NCBI GenBank assembly: GCA_037953745.1
Contig: JBAKBP010007396.1
Span: 1 to 64,000 of the forward strand
Reading direction: 5' to 3'
DNA from: Lithodes maja
Taxonomy: Eukaryota > Arthropoda > Malacostraca > Decapoda > Lithodidae
DNA: 64,000 nucleotides
The position numbers and the translations under genes are program-made. The notes beneath the pieces are model-generated. The model saw only the letters and a program-made list of their open reading frames with translations, was not told where the DNA came from and did no database searches. Below, piece after piece: positions 11,407 through 22,033 of the stretch (positions are counted from its first letter, which is position 1; each line of letters starts with the position of its first letter).

Positions 11407-11577
11407 TATTCAGAAAAGAAGCACCCCAAACTCTTATACCTCAATATACACACACAAATTCTCGGAAATACTCAAGGGCTATACTATGTTGCAAAACAAA
11501 AATTATTCTTGCTGATCCCCGCAAAATATTCCCCAAAACAACAAATGTTCCCTGCTAATAAATGTAGGTTCACCAAA

Positions 11578-11597
11578 TCCTAGGTAAGGTCGCCATT
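11578..11597 (-). other. Primer-binding region of the Gypsy element
   Basis: On the minus strand the sequence directly inside the 5' LTR end (GTAACA) reads AATGGCGACCTTACC. A TGGCGAC start two bases inside the LTR is common among metazoan Gypsy primer-binding sites. I cannot name the tRNA with certainty. Confidence 0.5.
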
Positions 11598-11808
11598 TGT
11601 TACGACTGAGGTTTAAGCCCTCCACCCCGGAAGGGCTCTTGAACGCCCATAACAAACTCGGCCCGCATAACCCGGAAGGGCTCTTGAACGCCCATTGCTT
11701 GCGTGCGTGCTTTCGAATGCCGCGCGTACATTTTTGGTATCGTGGGACGGTAGGTGGCACCACCAGGCGTAAACGACGCCACAGCAACAGTATCTACCCC
11801 GACGCCAT

Positions 11809-14800
11809 CATGGACAGTACACCAAATAGTGATTCCGGTGTGTCCGATACCGTGCTTCCTACGACGCCCTTGCTAGTTCGTCGCGCCTTACCCCGACGCC
11901 ATCGCCTAAATGTGTTATCTCCCGGAGGTATTGAGACGACATTGAGACTATATGAGCGTGCTGATGCCAAGTACAGTAGGGTCTCGTAAGATGCGAGTTT
12001 ATGGTCGATGGATGCGTCCGCATCTTACGATTTCGCATCTTACGATCACGTAAAAATACGGAAAAACGTCCCGCCTAAGGCTCGCATTTAAAAAAAAATT
12101 TTCGCATCTTAAGGTTTCTCCTCGGATTTAGCCCACTTTGAGCCTCCGATTCGCAAATTATGGTCATTCTCGCATCTTAAAATAATGTATTTATTATTTG
12201 GGGGTCCTCTCATCTTATGCGAATCGCATCTTAAGATCTCGCATCTTACGAGACCCTACTGTATATTGTTGATGATATAGTCAGTGACGACTCCAGTAAT
12301 TATAAGTCGAGTGATTATGGCCATGAGAGTGACAAAGAAGAGCAATTCCTGGGATTTGCGAGAGAACATGACAGTGATGAAGGTGATGTACCAGTTGTTG
12401 AGGAAGCTGGTTTACCTAAAGACAGTGAACTTGAGAGAGTGAGTGAGTGGGAGAGTTCAAGGTCACAAACCAAATTTCGCATAAGTGACACGACGCCAAG
12501 CCCTTCCCCAGGTAAATCGCCTTTCAAGCTACACTTATATAAGCAGAAAATACTTGAAGGCGGCCGCGGCAGCTAGGGAACAAGCAAAAATACTTGGTGA
12601 GGATGAGGCTGTGAGTGAGGGTGAGCGTGGTGACCCTTCTCGCCCGCCATTGTCTCCCTTATCTACCCACGCCACCCAAGGTGACCCGGATGCCCCGCAT
12701 TCTTCCCCACCACCCCCACCACTGCCAAGGGTTGAGGACCCCCCACTTTCGGCCTATTTGCCTCCTAGGTCCCCCGACAGGAGACATACTGCTGCCGAAA
12801 AGGGGAAAGGCAGGAAATATACCAAAATAATTAAGAAAAGTAAGAGAGTTTTGTTCGCGGCTCGCGCGGCGTCCACCCCTGCCGGCCCCAGCCAGACGCC
12901 CCCGCAACTTTCCCCACGGTCCTCCCCACCTCTCCCGCCTTCAACATGTCTTCCTGAAGAAGTCTTTGAGCTCGCATCACCAATACCTGGGCCTAGTGAC
13001 AGTGAAGCATTGCTTTCTGTCACTCGTCGCAGGCCAAGGAGCCCAGGACCTCGGGGGGACACAGCCTCACCTGCCACTCCTTCCCCACCTCGCCCACCCG
13101 CACGCCGCCCACGCATCACTCGTTCCCCGCCAGATTATGTGGGGGCCACTGATGATGAAGGGCACCTCTCTGAAGACTCTGGCCATGATTACATAGGTCC
13201 ACCGTCAGGGCAAGATGACCACTCTGACGATGACTATATGGACATTGACAGCCCTAGACCCATCCGCTTGGCCCGGCGTCGTGCTGCCCGTCGTGCTGGC
13301 CGACGCCCTGACCGACGCCCTCGCCGCCCTAGGGCGCGGGCCTCCCGAGTTGGCCGTGGGCGTGCTGGGCCACCAGCTGGAGCTCCTCGTCAGCGTAGAC
13401 AAGACCCATTCTACGTTTTTCAGTGGCAAGACGTAGTTGATGGGGATGGATACAACCCTGATGTGCCAGCTTTTGATGAGGTACTGGAGGGTTCAGGCAT
13501 TACCCCCAATTTTCCTGCAGGCCCCAATGCTCCACCACACGAACTATTTGAGGCCTTCTTTGATGAGGAGGTGGTAGGCTATGTTGTCAAAGAGACAAAT
13601 AAGCAGCACCAATACCAGGTCCACTTTTTGGGCAAGGTGACCAAGGGCCACATGAGGCAGTGGACCCCAGTGACTCATAAAGAGTTCATGGTGTTCCTGG
13701 CACTCACCATGCTAATGCCTCATGTCAAGAAGCATAGGTTGCCTGACTATTGGATCACCAATGATCTCATATCCACCCCTGTCTTCAGGAAATATATGTC
13801 TCGCGACCGGTACCTTGATATCCTCGCAGCGCTCCATCTTGTCACCAACCTTGACGTCCACCTCCCAGACAAGCTGTGGAAGATTAGGACGTTGTACGAG
13901 ATGATGCGAGAATGCTTCACCTCCTACTTCAAGCCCTTCCGCAAGGTCGTCATTGACGAGTCTCTTGTGCTGTTCCGGGGAAAACTCAGCTTCCGGCAGT
14001 ACATCCCCTCAAAAAGACATCGCTTTGGCATAAAATTCTTTGTGCTGTGCGACTGCCAAACTAGCTATGTCCTGGACTTCCTGGTCTACAGCGGGAAGGA
14101 AGGGGACTTGTTGTGGACCTCCTCATTGGCTTTGGCGGAGCAGTGGTGCAAGCCATGATGGACCGCTACTTTCATAAGAATCACGTCCTCTACACGGACA
14201 ATTATTACACGTCCCCCACTCTCTCACAGTACCTGCATGAGCACAAGACGGGGACTGTAGGCACAGTACGAGGGAAAAGGAAGGGCATGCCACCTTTCCC
14301 TCCAAAGACCAAAAAAGGTGATGTGTTCAAGAAGAAGTCGGGGCCCATTCTGGCTATCCACTGGCACGACCAGCGGAAGGTCAACCTCCTGACCACCATC
14401 CACAAGGGGGAAATGGTGGAGACTGGCAAGGTGGATCGTCGCACCCAGGCCAGGGTGACCAAGCCCGATGCTGTCCTGGACTACAACATCAACATGAGGC
14501 TGGTGGACAAGTCCGACATGCAGATAGGCTTCATTGACTGCCTGCGTACCTCGTGCAGATGGTACAAAAGTTCTTTCTGCATATGGTGGACATGTCAGTT
14601 CTGAATGCCTACAATATATACAAGCTTTGGAATGTGAACACACCCATGAAGTTCAATAGCCTGCGGAGGTTCCAAAAGCAGGTGTTGACGGAGCTCCTGG
14701 AGAAGTATGCTATGCCACAGAGGGCAGTGGCACATCCTGGGCCCGCCGTTATTGACCGCTTGCAGTGTGCTCAATACTTGATTAGGCACAGGCTTGGTTC

Positions 14801-14972
14801 CCTGCCTCAGAATGAATCAGGAAGAACGCAGCAGAAGCGGTGCCATGTCTGCTACAACAGCAGGGTGAGGCCGAGGTCAGGTAAAAAGTCAACCATGGAG
14901 TGTGTGGAGTGCAAGGTGGCACTCTGTGCTTTAGAGTGCTTCCTTGATTACCACTCCAAGCTGGAGTTCTAA
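11809..14972 (+). pseudogene. piggyBac transposase (DDE_Tnp_1_7 family), frameshifted
   Basis: The transposase cuts and joins DNA at TTAA. The start at 11809 opens an acidic serine-rich N-terminus that is interrupted by a MITE at 11974-12261 and shifts frame near 12540-12570. A long proline/acidic region (to about 13400) leads to the catalytic domain: FMVFLALTMLMPHVKKHRL, KVVIDESLVLFRGKLSFRQY (first aspartate), then, after a frameshift near 14110, VLYTDNYYTSPTLSQYL (second aspartate) and DYNINMRLVDKSDM (third aspartate). A third frame change near 14560 leads to the C-terminal cysteine-rich finger (CHVCYNSR, MECVECKVALC, ending KLEF). All three catalytic aspartates are present, but at least three frame breaks and one insertion make it non-functional. 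Confidence 0.9.
11974..12261. mobile_element. Tc1/mariner-type MITE inside the transposase frame
   Basis: A 288-bp element with TA at 11972-11973 and 12262-12263. The inverted ends read CAGTAGGGTCTCGTAAGATG at the left and the same sequence inverted at the right. The inside is built of repeated CGCATCTTA words and their inverse and has no coding capacity. Removing it with one TA restores continuity of the piggyBac acidic N-terminal frame. Confidence 0.85.
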
Positions 14973-15981
14973 TAATCATACTGAAAGTGCCAAATAAAAT
15001 GACAATATGTACACTATATACAGTATATAGGCAAAAAGTGGAAGAAAACCAATTTATTGTTATACAAAAGTCATGTATTATGAGAAAATTGATACAAATA
15101 CAATTACACCATAATAATATGTGAAAGTGACACATGTGTATATACCAAGTGACATTCATATGATTAGAACCTATAGAAATATATAAATCAGTGAAAAAAA
15201 CACAATAAATTTTATATAAAACATTTACAAATCATAACTAAGTGAAAGTGACACAAGACCTAATATTTGATGGCCAAAGTATAATAAACACCTGTGATAA
15301 CGAATAATCAGTGCCTAATACAACTATAACCTACCTCAATTACTAATAAAATGTACGGTATCGAGTGAAAATTAGCATTATCAGTGACAGTGACACTCTC
15401 TAAAGCATATTTGTCAAAGTGAAAGTGACACAAGACCTAATATTTGATGGCCAAAGTATAATAAACACCTGTGATAACGAATAATCAGTGCCTAATACAA
15501 CAATAACCTACCTCAATTACTAATAAAATGTACGGTATCAAGTAAAAATGAGCATTATCAGTGACAGTGATACCCTAATAAACATACTTTATATAATTGG
15601 CCTCAAAATAACTAAAAATATCAAATAAACATCACATTCTCAATATCAAACACTAAAATCGTCTAAGGGAGATAAATACTTTGGCGCGACGAGCGGCTCG
15701 GTGCGTCGTAGCCATGGCCGGGGCGACGCGTCCGAACGCGGGAAGAATTTGCCGCTGAAAAGCACTCGTCTTCCCGCGCTCACCATTATGCAACCAGATG
15801 GGCTAGAGACCTCTACTCAATGCCATTCGACAGAGGAAGGTTTGTGGAACATTATTATTTTTTATTCATAACATTACATGCCATATTCATTGAATTACAG
15901 AGGAGTTAACATACCCCAAAGATCGTCAAAACACCCGGTACCACAGCACAGTCGCGAGCTATAGCCCCCGGGGCTGGAGGG
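14973..15981 (+). other. piggyBac 3' non-coding region with a direct duplication
   Basis: There are no genes here. Two direct copies of about 155 bp start at 15241 and 15418 (GTGAAAGTGACACAAGACC, then ATTTGATGGCC) and differ at a few positions. Repeated GTGACA-type words extend over 14985-15600. Such subterminal repeats may be transposase binding sites, but that is inference. Confidence 0.6.
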
Positions 15982-16444
15982 TTAAATATATCAGGGCTCT
16001 TATTCATTGGACTAGTAATGGCATAAATGCTACAACGGAAAGCGCTAGATCCAACCTCTGATGTATATTCCCAGTGAATAAAGAACACAAATACTCTCCA
16101 GAGTTCTATATGCAATAATAGGTTATCAAACTCTCAATAAATGTGCGTCTACTCTAGGCTTAATGTTATGTGAAAACAGCCTATTACTACCTATAACCGA
16201 AGGTGCTTGGTTATGGTATGCAAAGTAAGGTGGTAAGGGAAGTTACAGCTTACGTTACTTTAATCAATAAATGTCAGGCACTCCTGCATGAAAGAAAGTG
16301 CACTAAAGTCCTTCAACACCAACAAGGAATCTTCTTTAAATGTTAGATGCTATCAAGATGCTCGAATCGGAAATGGAACCCCAAAAAGGCTGGCAGTGGA
16401 ACAATGCTCGAGCAGGCTATGCTCACAAAAAGGCAGGATATATA

Positions 16445-17610
16445 CAGTGGAGCCCCCATCCTAGCTGCTAATCGGTTCCGCAGAAATAGAACTAGGATTG
16501 AAACATCCAAGATCGGGGCACTGTTCTTATGGGGAAAATTCAATCGGTTCCGTGCTCCTGCCAAAATTTGCGTCTTTTTCCATTTTTTGCCTATGAAAAC
16601 ATGTTTTATTGTACACAAATTAAATTTTATGCATTATACTGTATCATATAATACACCATAGAATAAGTTTTTAATAACTAGAAAAAAAAGGCCCAATATC
16701 TAAACAATTACCGCACTTTTTTCCTGTGTTAGGCTATGAAAACATGTTTTTTGTCTAGGCTAGCCTACATCAAGTAGCCTAGGCCTAAATCTTATGCATT
16801 GTAAATAATAATGTAGACATGGCTAAATGACAGTCCTAACCATAAATACTGTAGATTGGGGCATTGTTTCTATCATGCGAACATTTTTAGGCCTAGCCTA
16901 GGCCTAGGTTCTAAATTCGTCCAGCCACCCCTCAAGTACCCATTTCGCCCCAAATACATCCAATAAATACATATTATGAGGAAAAGACGTATAAATACGT
17001 ATTATGAGAAGATTACTTACCACACAGATTTTATTATAAATCATTGTCATACTTAGCCTAGCCTAGGCTAACATCGTCTAGGCTAGGCAATTCAATCGCT
17101 TTCGTCCGACATGGACTGGTCTTTGCTGTGTTTTGAGCATGAAATTCCTTCATTGCTACCACCAGGCCAACCATCCCTATCACTAGATGTACTAGAGGTT
17201 ATAATAAACGCGAGAGATAAGGGGTTCAGGCACAAAAAGGCTTGCAAACGGTTGTTTTGTCAACACAGATCCTAGCTAAACTGCAAGCGTCTGCTTAGTG
17301 ATGACGTCATACAAAGATGGTGGCATCTTGCGTATTTGACGATCGGATCTCGGATTCACTCGGATTTAGTCTCTAAACGGCAAGCTACTGGCAGATTCTT
17401 TCGTTATGTTAAAACAAAATTATTGTTTTTGTTTGTTTTTTAGTTTTATGTCTATTTTTTAGTTATTTTTGCTATTTTTTCGGGTTTCGGCTGGGATTTT
17501 GATGCGAGGAATGAGGCTTTTGGCGCGAGAATTGAAATGGGGAATATTTGGTGTGTGGTGCGAGAATTGAATCAACGAAGACCGGTGTAGCGAGGATGGG
17601 GGCTCCACTG
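16445..17610. mobile_element. Tc1/mariner-type (Tigger/pogo-like) non-autonomous element
   Basis: An 1166-bp element with TA target duplication (16443-16444, 17611-17612). The left end reads CAGTGGAGCCCCCATCCT and the right end carries the exact inverse, AGGATGGGGGCTCCACTG. The clean LTR has GGATATATAATGCAG without the insert. I found no transposase; the interior is AT-rich with AGGCCTAGGC words. Confidence 0.85.
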
Positions 17611-18283
17611 TAATGCAGTCGGAGCCAAGAATATCCTAAACGCTACAACAATAATAATAATCGCCACGACCATGCAGTATTCCTATCAACAAAAAGAGCC
17701 TAAGTCGTTGTGTCTCAATACATCAAACTAGGCTGCGAAATGCTTGTGTAATCATAAACGCGTATGCATAATAAGAGTAATTGGGTTAATATACAGTACT
17801 TGATGTCTACTATGACTGATAAAGTCTAGCTAGAGTCAATGATACGAGATACTGGTGCGCATGGCATGCCGCATAGCCTAGTGCAAATCTCAAGTCTGTG
17901 CGTCAAGTATTACGTTAGAGTGAAGGGTAGCTCTCTTGAGAAACCTTAATACCGAAATATTAAGCGTTCTCCTGGCGTACCTCAAAGACAAACAACGAGC
18001 TTAGAACAGTGCAGAATGGTATAGGCAAAAAGCCCTCATTCGTGCATGCTCTACTCTCAATGGCACACAGACTAGAATTTACCCAATCAACTCCAGTTCT
18101 CAGGTATGTCGTGCAGCTTTTAACTAAAGCCAGCACCCATCGGAAACAATACCTTATAGTATCAGACTCCTAGTCTAGCATTATCTAATCCAGCAGAACA
18201 CTAATAATTATAGGAAGTGGTACTAAACAATATGAATGCCAACCAATACTTAGTGATCAACTTATCTTAACAACTAACATACA

Positions 18284-18530
18284 CATTTTTTCCCTTGCCC
18301 CCCAACTTTCTCTTCATAATTGCTGAGGGGCACAGGGCCCTGGGTGGGGCTTTGGTTTCCCGGGCGTTTCCGCGCCCTCCTCAAGCTCCCCGCTATGGAG
18401 TGGCTTCGGTCACCCAGGCTTTATTGTGGTCGGCGGGGAGGGTTCTGTGGGGGCGCTCGGTTGTGGCCTTGCTCGGGGCCTTGGGGCTGTTCGGCCAGGC
18501 AGCTTGGGGAACAACAACAACAACAACAAC
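18284..18530 (+). mobile_element. SINE-like element with (CAA)n tail, longest copy
   Basis: A 247-bp GC-rich element flanked by a perfect 12-bp duplication AACTAACATACA (18272-18283 and 18531-18542). It starts near TTTTCCCTTGCCCC, contains CCTGGGTGGGGC, GCGTTTCCGCGCCC and GGCTGTTCGGCCAGGCAG, and ends GGGGAACAACAACAACAACAA. I see no tRNA-like head. Other copies are at 26438-26503 (minus), 55913-56076 (plus) and 59119-59338 (minus). A LINE must mobilise it; which one is unknown. Confidence 0.8.
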
Positions 18531-18779
18531 AACTAACATACATGGGTTATATAAGACCTTAATGCACAATACAACTGGCCAGCATGAAGCTGATTATGCA
18601 GAGTTAACCAGAGGGGGTATAATATTAATAAAAGGTGGTGAAAGATATGGAAAATGAGAGAGGTAGGCAGAGGAAAAGGTTCTCAGGTGCAGAGAGGGGG
18701 ACAGATATCAAAGGGATAAGAGGGATGCATTCTAGAAACCAGGTCTGAGGGAGAGAGTGGCAAGAGAGCTGTATATATA

Positions 18780-19520
18780 TAGACAATAAGTTAAATTTCT
18801 CAGAACATTTAGCGGAAAAGATAAACAAAGGCAATAGAATTGTAGGGCTGATAAGGAGGACATTTGTGTCACTTGACGAAGAAATCTTCAGGAATCTATA
18901 TACAGCGCTGATTAGGCCGCACCTGGAATATGCGAACCAGGTGTGGGCTCCATATATGGTAAAGGATATAGAAGCAGTGGAGAAAGTGCAGAGGAAAGCT
19001 AGCAAGCTGGTACCAACGTTGAAGAACGCGGGCTATGAGCAGAGGTTGAGGACACTGGGGCTTCCGATACTGGCATATAGGAGAAAGAGAGGGGATATGA
19101 TAGAGACTTTTAAGATAGTGTCAGGAAAGTACGATGAGGATGTGTGTTAAGGTATCTTCTTGATGCGGGAGGGAACAAGAACGAGAGGACACTCTAAGAA
19201 AATTTACAAAGAAAGAAATAGGCTTGAGAAGGCAAATAACTCATTTTGTGATAGTGGTAAATGAGTGGAACGCACTGCCCCAGTATGTAGTCGATTCTGA
19301 ATCAATAAGGGAGTTTGAAAGTAATATTGATAAAGCATGGGGAAGACAAGATTTGAAGTTTGATTATAAAACAAAAATACAGAATAGTAAAAATGTTGCG
19401 TCTGCTACCGCCGCCGCTAACACCGTGAACGACCGCAGCAGTGCAAGTACTGGTACTGAGCTGGATACACAGGCATAGTTTGCCTTTTTCCAGAGGATCT
19501 ACTGTAAGAAACTGTAAGAA
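18780..19520 (+). pseudogene. CR1/L2-like LINE, 3' fragment (family A)
   Basis: A 5'-truncated LINE inserted in the Gypsy LTR at TATATA. It encodes the RT thumb and C-terminus (DNKLNFSEHLAEKIN start, RTFVSLDEEIFRNLYTALI, RRKRGDMIETFKIVSG, then WNALPQYVVDSESIREFESN) with stops and frameshifts near 19147. The 3' end is CTACTGTAAGAAACTGTAAGAA, a repeated ACTGTAAGAA tail rather than poly(A), as expected for CR1-type elements. The same family occurs at 30478-31541, 43881-46620 and 57062-57489. Confidence 0.85.
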
Positions 19521-19903
19521 TATATACTAGCACTAGCTCGCACCGCGTAGTCAAAGCGGTAACAATTCCTTCAGCCAATCCCCAAGAGGCCAGCCAGCCG
19601 TGACGTCATCGAGCATGGCAAAAAACACTACGCGCCTCCTCTCACTCTGTTCTACTCTCTCTCTATCTCTCTCAAATCCTATCATTACTACTTAATGATA
19701 AAACATATACTTTGCAATTAAACATATAAAGCCTTGACATGGGCGAAAACAAAGAGCCTTTCTGGACTGCCCATGACACAAGCTTTCATATGAAATAAAG
19801 CACACAATAATACATAAACTGTAGCCACATCCACTGCCCTGGCGATCCTAGCGAGTCACCGTAGGACAAGCCATGCGGTTCTAACGGAGTGGTTAACGTC
19901 ACA

Positions 19904-21027
19904 ATATCTTCCTGTATCTCCACTAAAGGGTCTACTGCTAACTTAAGAACAGTGACTAACTCTACATGGGTCTCTTCTATATCTGACTGATAAGTGCCAC
20001 TCAGTGCATAACCATAAATTGTGGGTAACATAACTATACTTCCTTCCCTGACATAGCCTGAATGTACAAAGTGGTAATAAAAGTCCGCCCCAATCAGTAA
20101 CCCTATCATATCTCCATCAGTGATACCTGGATCTGCTAATTTGTAACCCCGAGCCTTGATAGCATTTACCTCCATCTCTATTCCTCTCCCTGGCTTGTAT
20201 ACTGGTAACTCCTCCACCACAACGGCTCTCAATTTACGCACCCTTCTTCTGTGATGATAGGTTAACTCTACTATTTCATACTCAGTACTACCAAGTGAGC
20301 CAGTAAATCCCTGGAGCCTTAGCTGTTCCTTACTGACCCTAACGTAATCAAGCTGTGATAAAGCAGAGCGCAAGATGAAGGTACGCTGCGAACATTGGTC
20401 CAACAAAGCTCTTACTTTACTGGTATGACCGTTTCTGTCGGTCAAGGGAATCTGAATGGTAGGCAACAACACTGCATTACGGCCCGAAGCCACAGCCATG
20501 GTCAATGTTGGTTCAGGGGCCAATGGTTGTCCAGTTTGTTCAAGGCGTGGCGTCGGACACAAATAATTAAAATGTTTCTGTTGGCAGAATTGGCACGGCC
20601 TAATTTTAGGGTTAGTACACCCCTGGCTGCCATGTTCTGACGACAGGCACCCGACGCACAATTTCAACTGCCTTGCTCTATTGGCCTTGGCGGGACTGTT
20701 CTTGTATTTTGCACACTTTGCCCAAAAATGTCCTGTCTTTAAACACAACTTACATCCATACTTCTGCTTGGTATCGGGTTTCTGATACACTGCATATGCT
20801 GCTGTGGCAGTTGCCCCAAACTGTTCTAGTGGATTATGTCTACTTTCTAGATTGCACACTTCAGTCTTAAACACACGAACATATTCATCCACATCCAGCC
20901 AGTTGTCTTTTAATTCACGCTTAATCACTTCAGAGAGTGCACTAGGAAGTTTATTATGCAACAGTACTGCACACATTTCACTTACTGGTACTGTACGTCC
21001 ATAGAGCGTAATGACTCTAACGCACAC
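19904..21027 (-). pseudogene. BEL/Pao zinc-knuckle and aspartic protease region
   Basis: The minus-strand frame begins in the end of gag and holds cysteine-rich knuckles (CKLCLKTGHFWAKC, CVGCLSSEHGSQGC, CQFCQQKHFNYLC), then the peptidase A17-type domain of BEL/Pao elements with VRALLDQCSQRTFIL around the catalytic aspartate, and GLLIGADFYYHFV. The usual DSGS becomes DQCS, a variant common in this family. At 19904 the frame runs into Gypsy LTR sequence, an artefact of the Gypsy insertion; its true continuation is at 2710. An apparent overlap with the gag frame at 20982-21027 marks a frameshift. Confidence 0.85.
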
Positions 21028-21701
21028 TCAAATGATGCGGAAAAATCTTTCAGAGCACGGACCTCCTGGCTAGGATGCGGGAGATTACACAGTTTCGCTA
21101 TGCGAGCTGCTTTGATGCGATCTTTTTGACCATAACTGTTTTTCAGTATAGTGACCGCTGGTTCATAACTTGCAGCAACCAAACTAAACCCACTAACAAT
21201 TTGTAGAGCCTCGCCACTAAGTTGTCCCTTTAGATACGTAAATTTCTGAATGTCAGTTAAGTCTGCTTGGGAGTGAACACTACAATTAAAGAGCTCCCAG
21301 AAACCCACCCACTGTGTTGGATCCCCATAAAGAACTGGCAACTTTAGGGAGGGTAGCTTAATACCCTTCTGTTTCCTACTTGCTGCACCATCATGAGATC
21401 TACCAGTAGTGGTTGTCTGTAGAGCACTATCTAACTCCGCTAACTGACCGCTTACTTGTTTAACATGCTGCATATCTTTCACCATCTCATCCTCTAACTG
21501 ATCATCTGAATATAAGCTATACAACTCTACGTTATACGACTTGATATCAGTTAGGGCCTCTTCTAAAGTTATTTTCACACCTTTGACATCATGCAGTGTA
21601 GCAGCATGTTCAATAAATTCAGACAGATTAGAGGTAAGCTTAGTAATCCCTCCCTTCTTGGCGGCCCTGAACCGCCGCAATGACTTTATTTTATCATCCA
21701 T
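20982..21701 (-). pseudogene. BEL/Pao gag (DUF1759-like)
   Basis: A 239-codon minus-strand frame starting MDDKIKSLRRFRAAKKG. It has an N-terminal helical/coiled region rich in acidic residues and then the conserved BEL/Pao gag signature: KLPSLKLPVLYGDPTQWVGF, DIQKFTYLKGQLSGEALQIV and SYEPAVTILKNSYG. This is the structural protein that packages the element RNA. The frame is open until a shift near 21000. The start codon is chosen because the sequence upstream shows no further similarity and holds stops. Confidence 0.85.
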
Positions 21702-22033
21702 TCTTAAAAGGTTTACGGTAACTAAAGCTTAAGGAACAACAATACTAATCGTCACTGTAGGCTAACCTATTCTAAGCCTAGGCTAACCTACTTACATTGA
21801 TGACGACAGCAACCAAGCAAATTGAAGCATGCAAATCGCGTGCCCCCTGTGAGTTTACAAATGATCAAAGAAAAGGAAAATTACCCTATGTCATATGACT
21901 ACTTTACAATATTTACTTTACTAGGCTAGGCTATATTAAATTTTAACAAATTACAAAAAAAGAAAGAAAGAAGGATCAAGACTCCTCTGAAGGAGGAACA
22001 GCCGCAGCCGTCGTCCTAGTCTTGAGATCTAGC
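21702..22033 (-). other. Presumed 5' leader or LTR remnant of BEL/Pao and hydrolase 3' flank
   Basis: I see no gene here. On the minus strand, just past the hydrolase stop, 22023-21970 contains an imperfect hairpin (CAAGACT ... AGTCTTG) followed by a CTTT-rich run. A BEL 5' LTR boundary could not be found. Confidence 0.3.

Larger units (their letters stand above)
11617..15981 (+). mobile_element. piggyBac transposon, complete ends, decayed transposase
   Basis: A 4365-bp element between TTAA 11613-11616 and TTAA 15982-15985. The left end reads GCCCTCCACCCCGG, and the right end inverted reads CCCTCCAGCCCCGG, so the terminal inverted repeats are short and nearly matched. The paralogous LTR has the uninterrupted GAGGTTTAAATATATC, which confirms the insertion. 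A transposase lies inside at 11809-14972. A TA-flanked MITE is inserted in its 5' coding part. Subterminal direct repeats at 11624 and 11672 share GGAAGGGCTCTTGAACGCCC. Confidence 0.9.
2711..19903 (-). mobile_element. Gmr1-like Ty3/Gypsy retrotransposon with nested insertions
   Basis: Two long repeats in the same orientation bound the element: 2711-4526 and 11598-19903 (the latter expanded by insertions). Both start TGTTACGACTGAGG and end GTTAACGTCACA on the plus strand. A 4-bp duplication ATAT flanks the whole. Read on the minus strand the order is 5' LTR, primer-binding region, gag, zinc knuckle, protease, integrase, a LINE where reverse transcriptase is expected, RNase H, polypurine tract, 3' LTR. 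Integrase upstream of RNase H is the unusual order of Gmr1-type Gypsy elements. The copy is dead: gag is interrupted by a MITE and a frameshift, the integrase is in pieces, and RT is missing. Confidence 0.85.
11598..19903 (-). repeat. 5' LTR of the Gypsy element, expanded by four nested insertions
   Basis: LTR sequence is present at 11598-11616, 15982-16444, 17611-18283, 18531-18779 and 19521-19903. Each break corresponds to a complete or truncated element with a target-site duplication: TTAA (piggyBac), TA (Tc1/mariner type), a 12-bp AACTAACATACA (SINE) and TATATA (CR1). The clean LTR at 2711-4526 shows the uninterrupted sequence at all four places. Confidence 0.85.

Noticed and set aside
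14782..15159. Minus-strand hydrophobic small protein
   Set aside because: It is a shadow of the piggyBac C-terminus and its AT-rich 3' region.
19786..19903. C-terminal extension of the BEL/Pao frame (TLTTPLEPHGLSYGDS)
   Set aside because: This is Gypsy LTR sequence; the same residues are encoded in the other LTR near 4410-4540.
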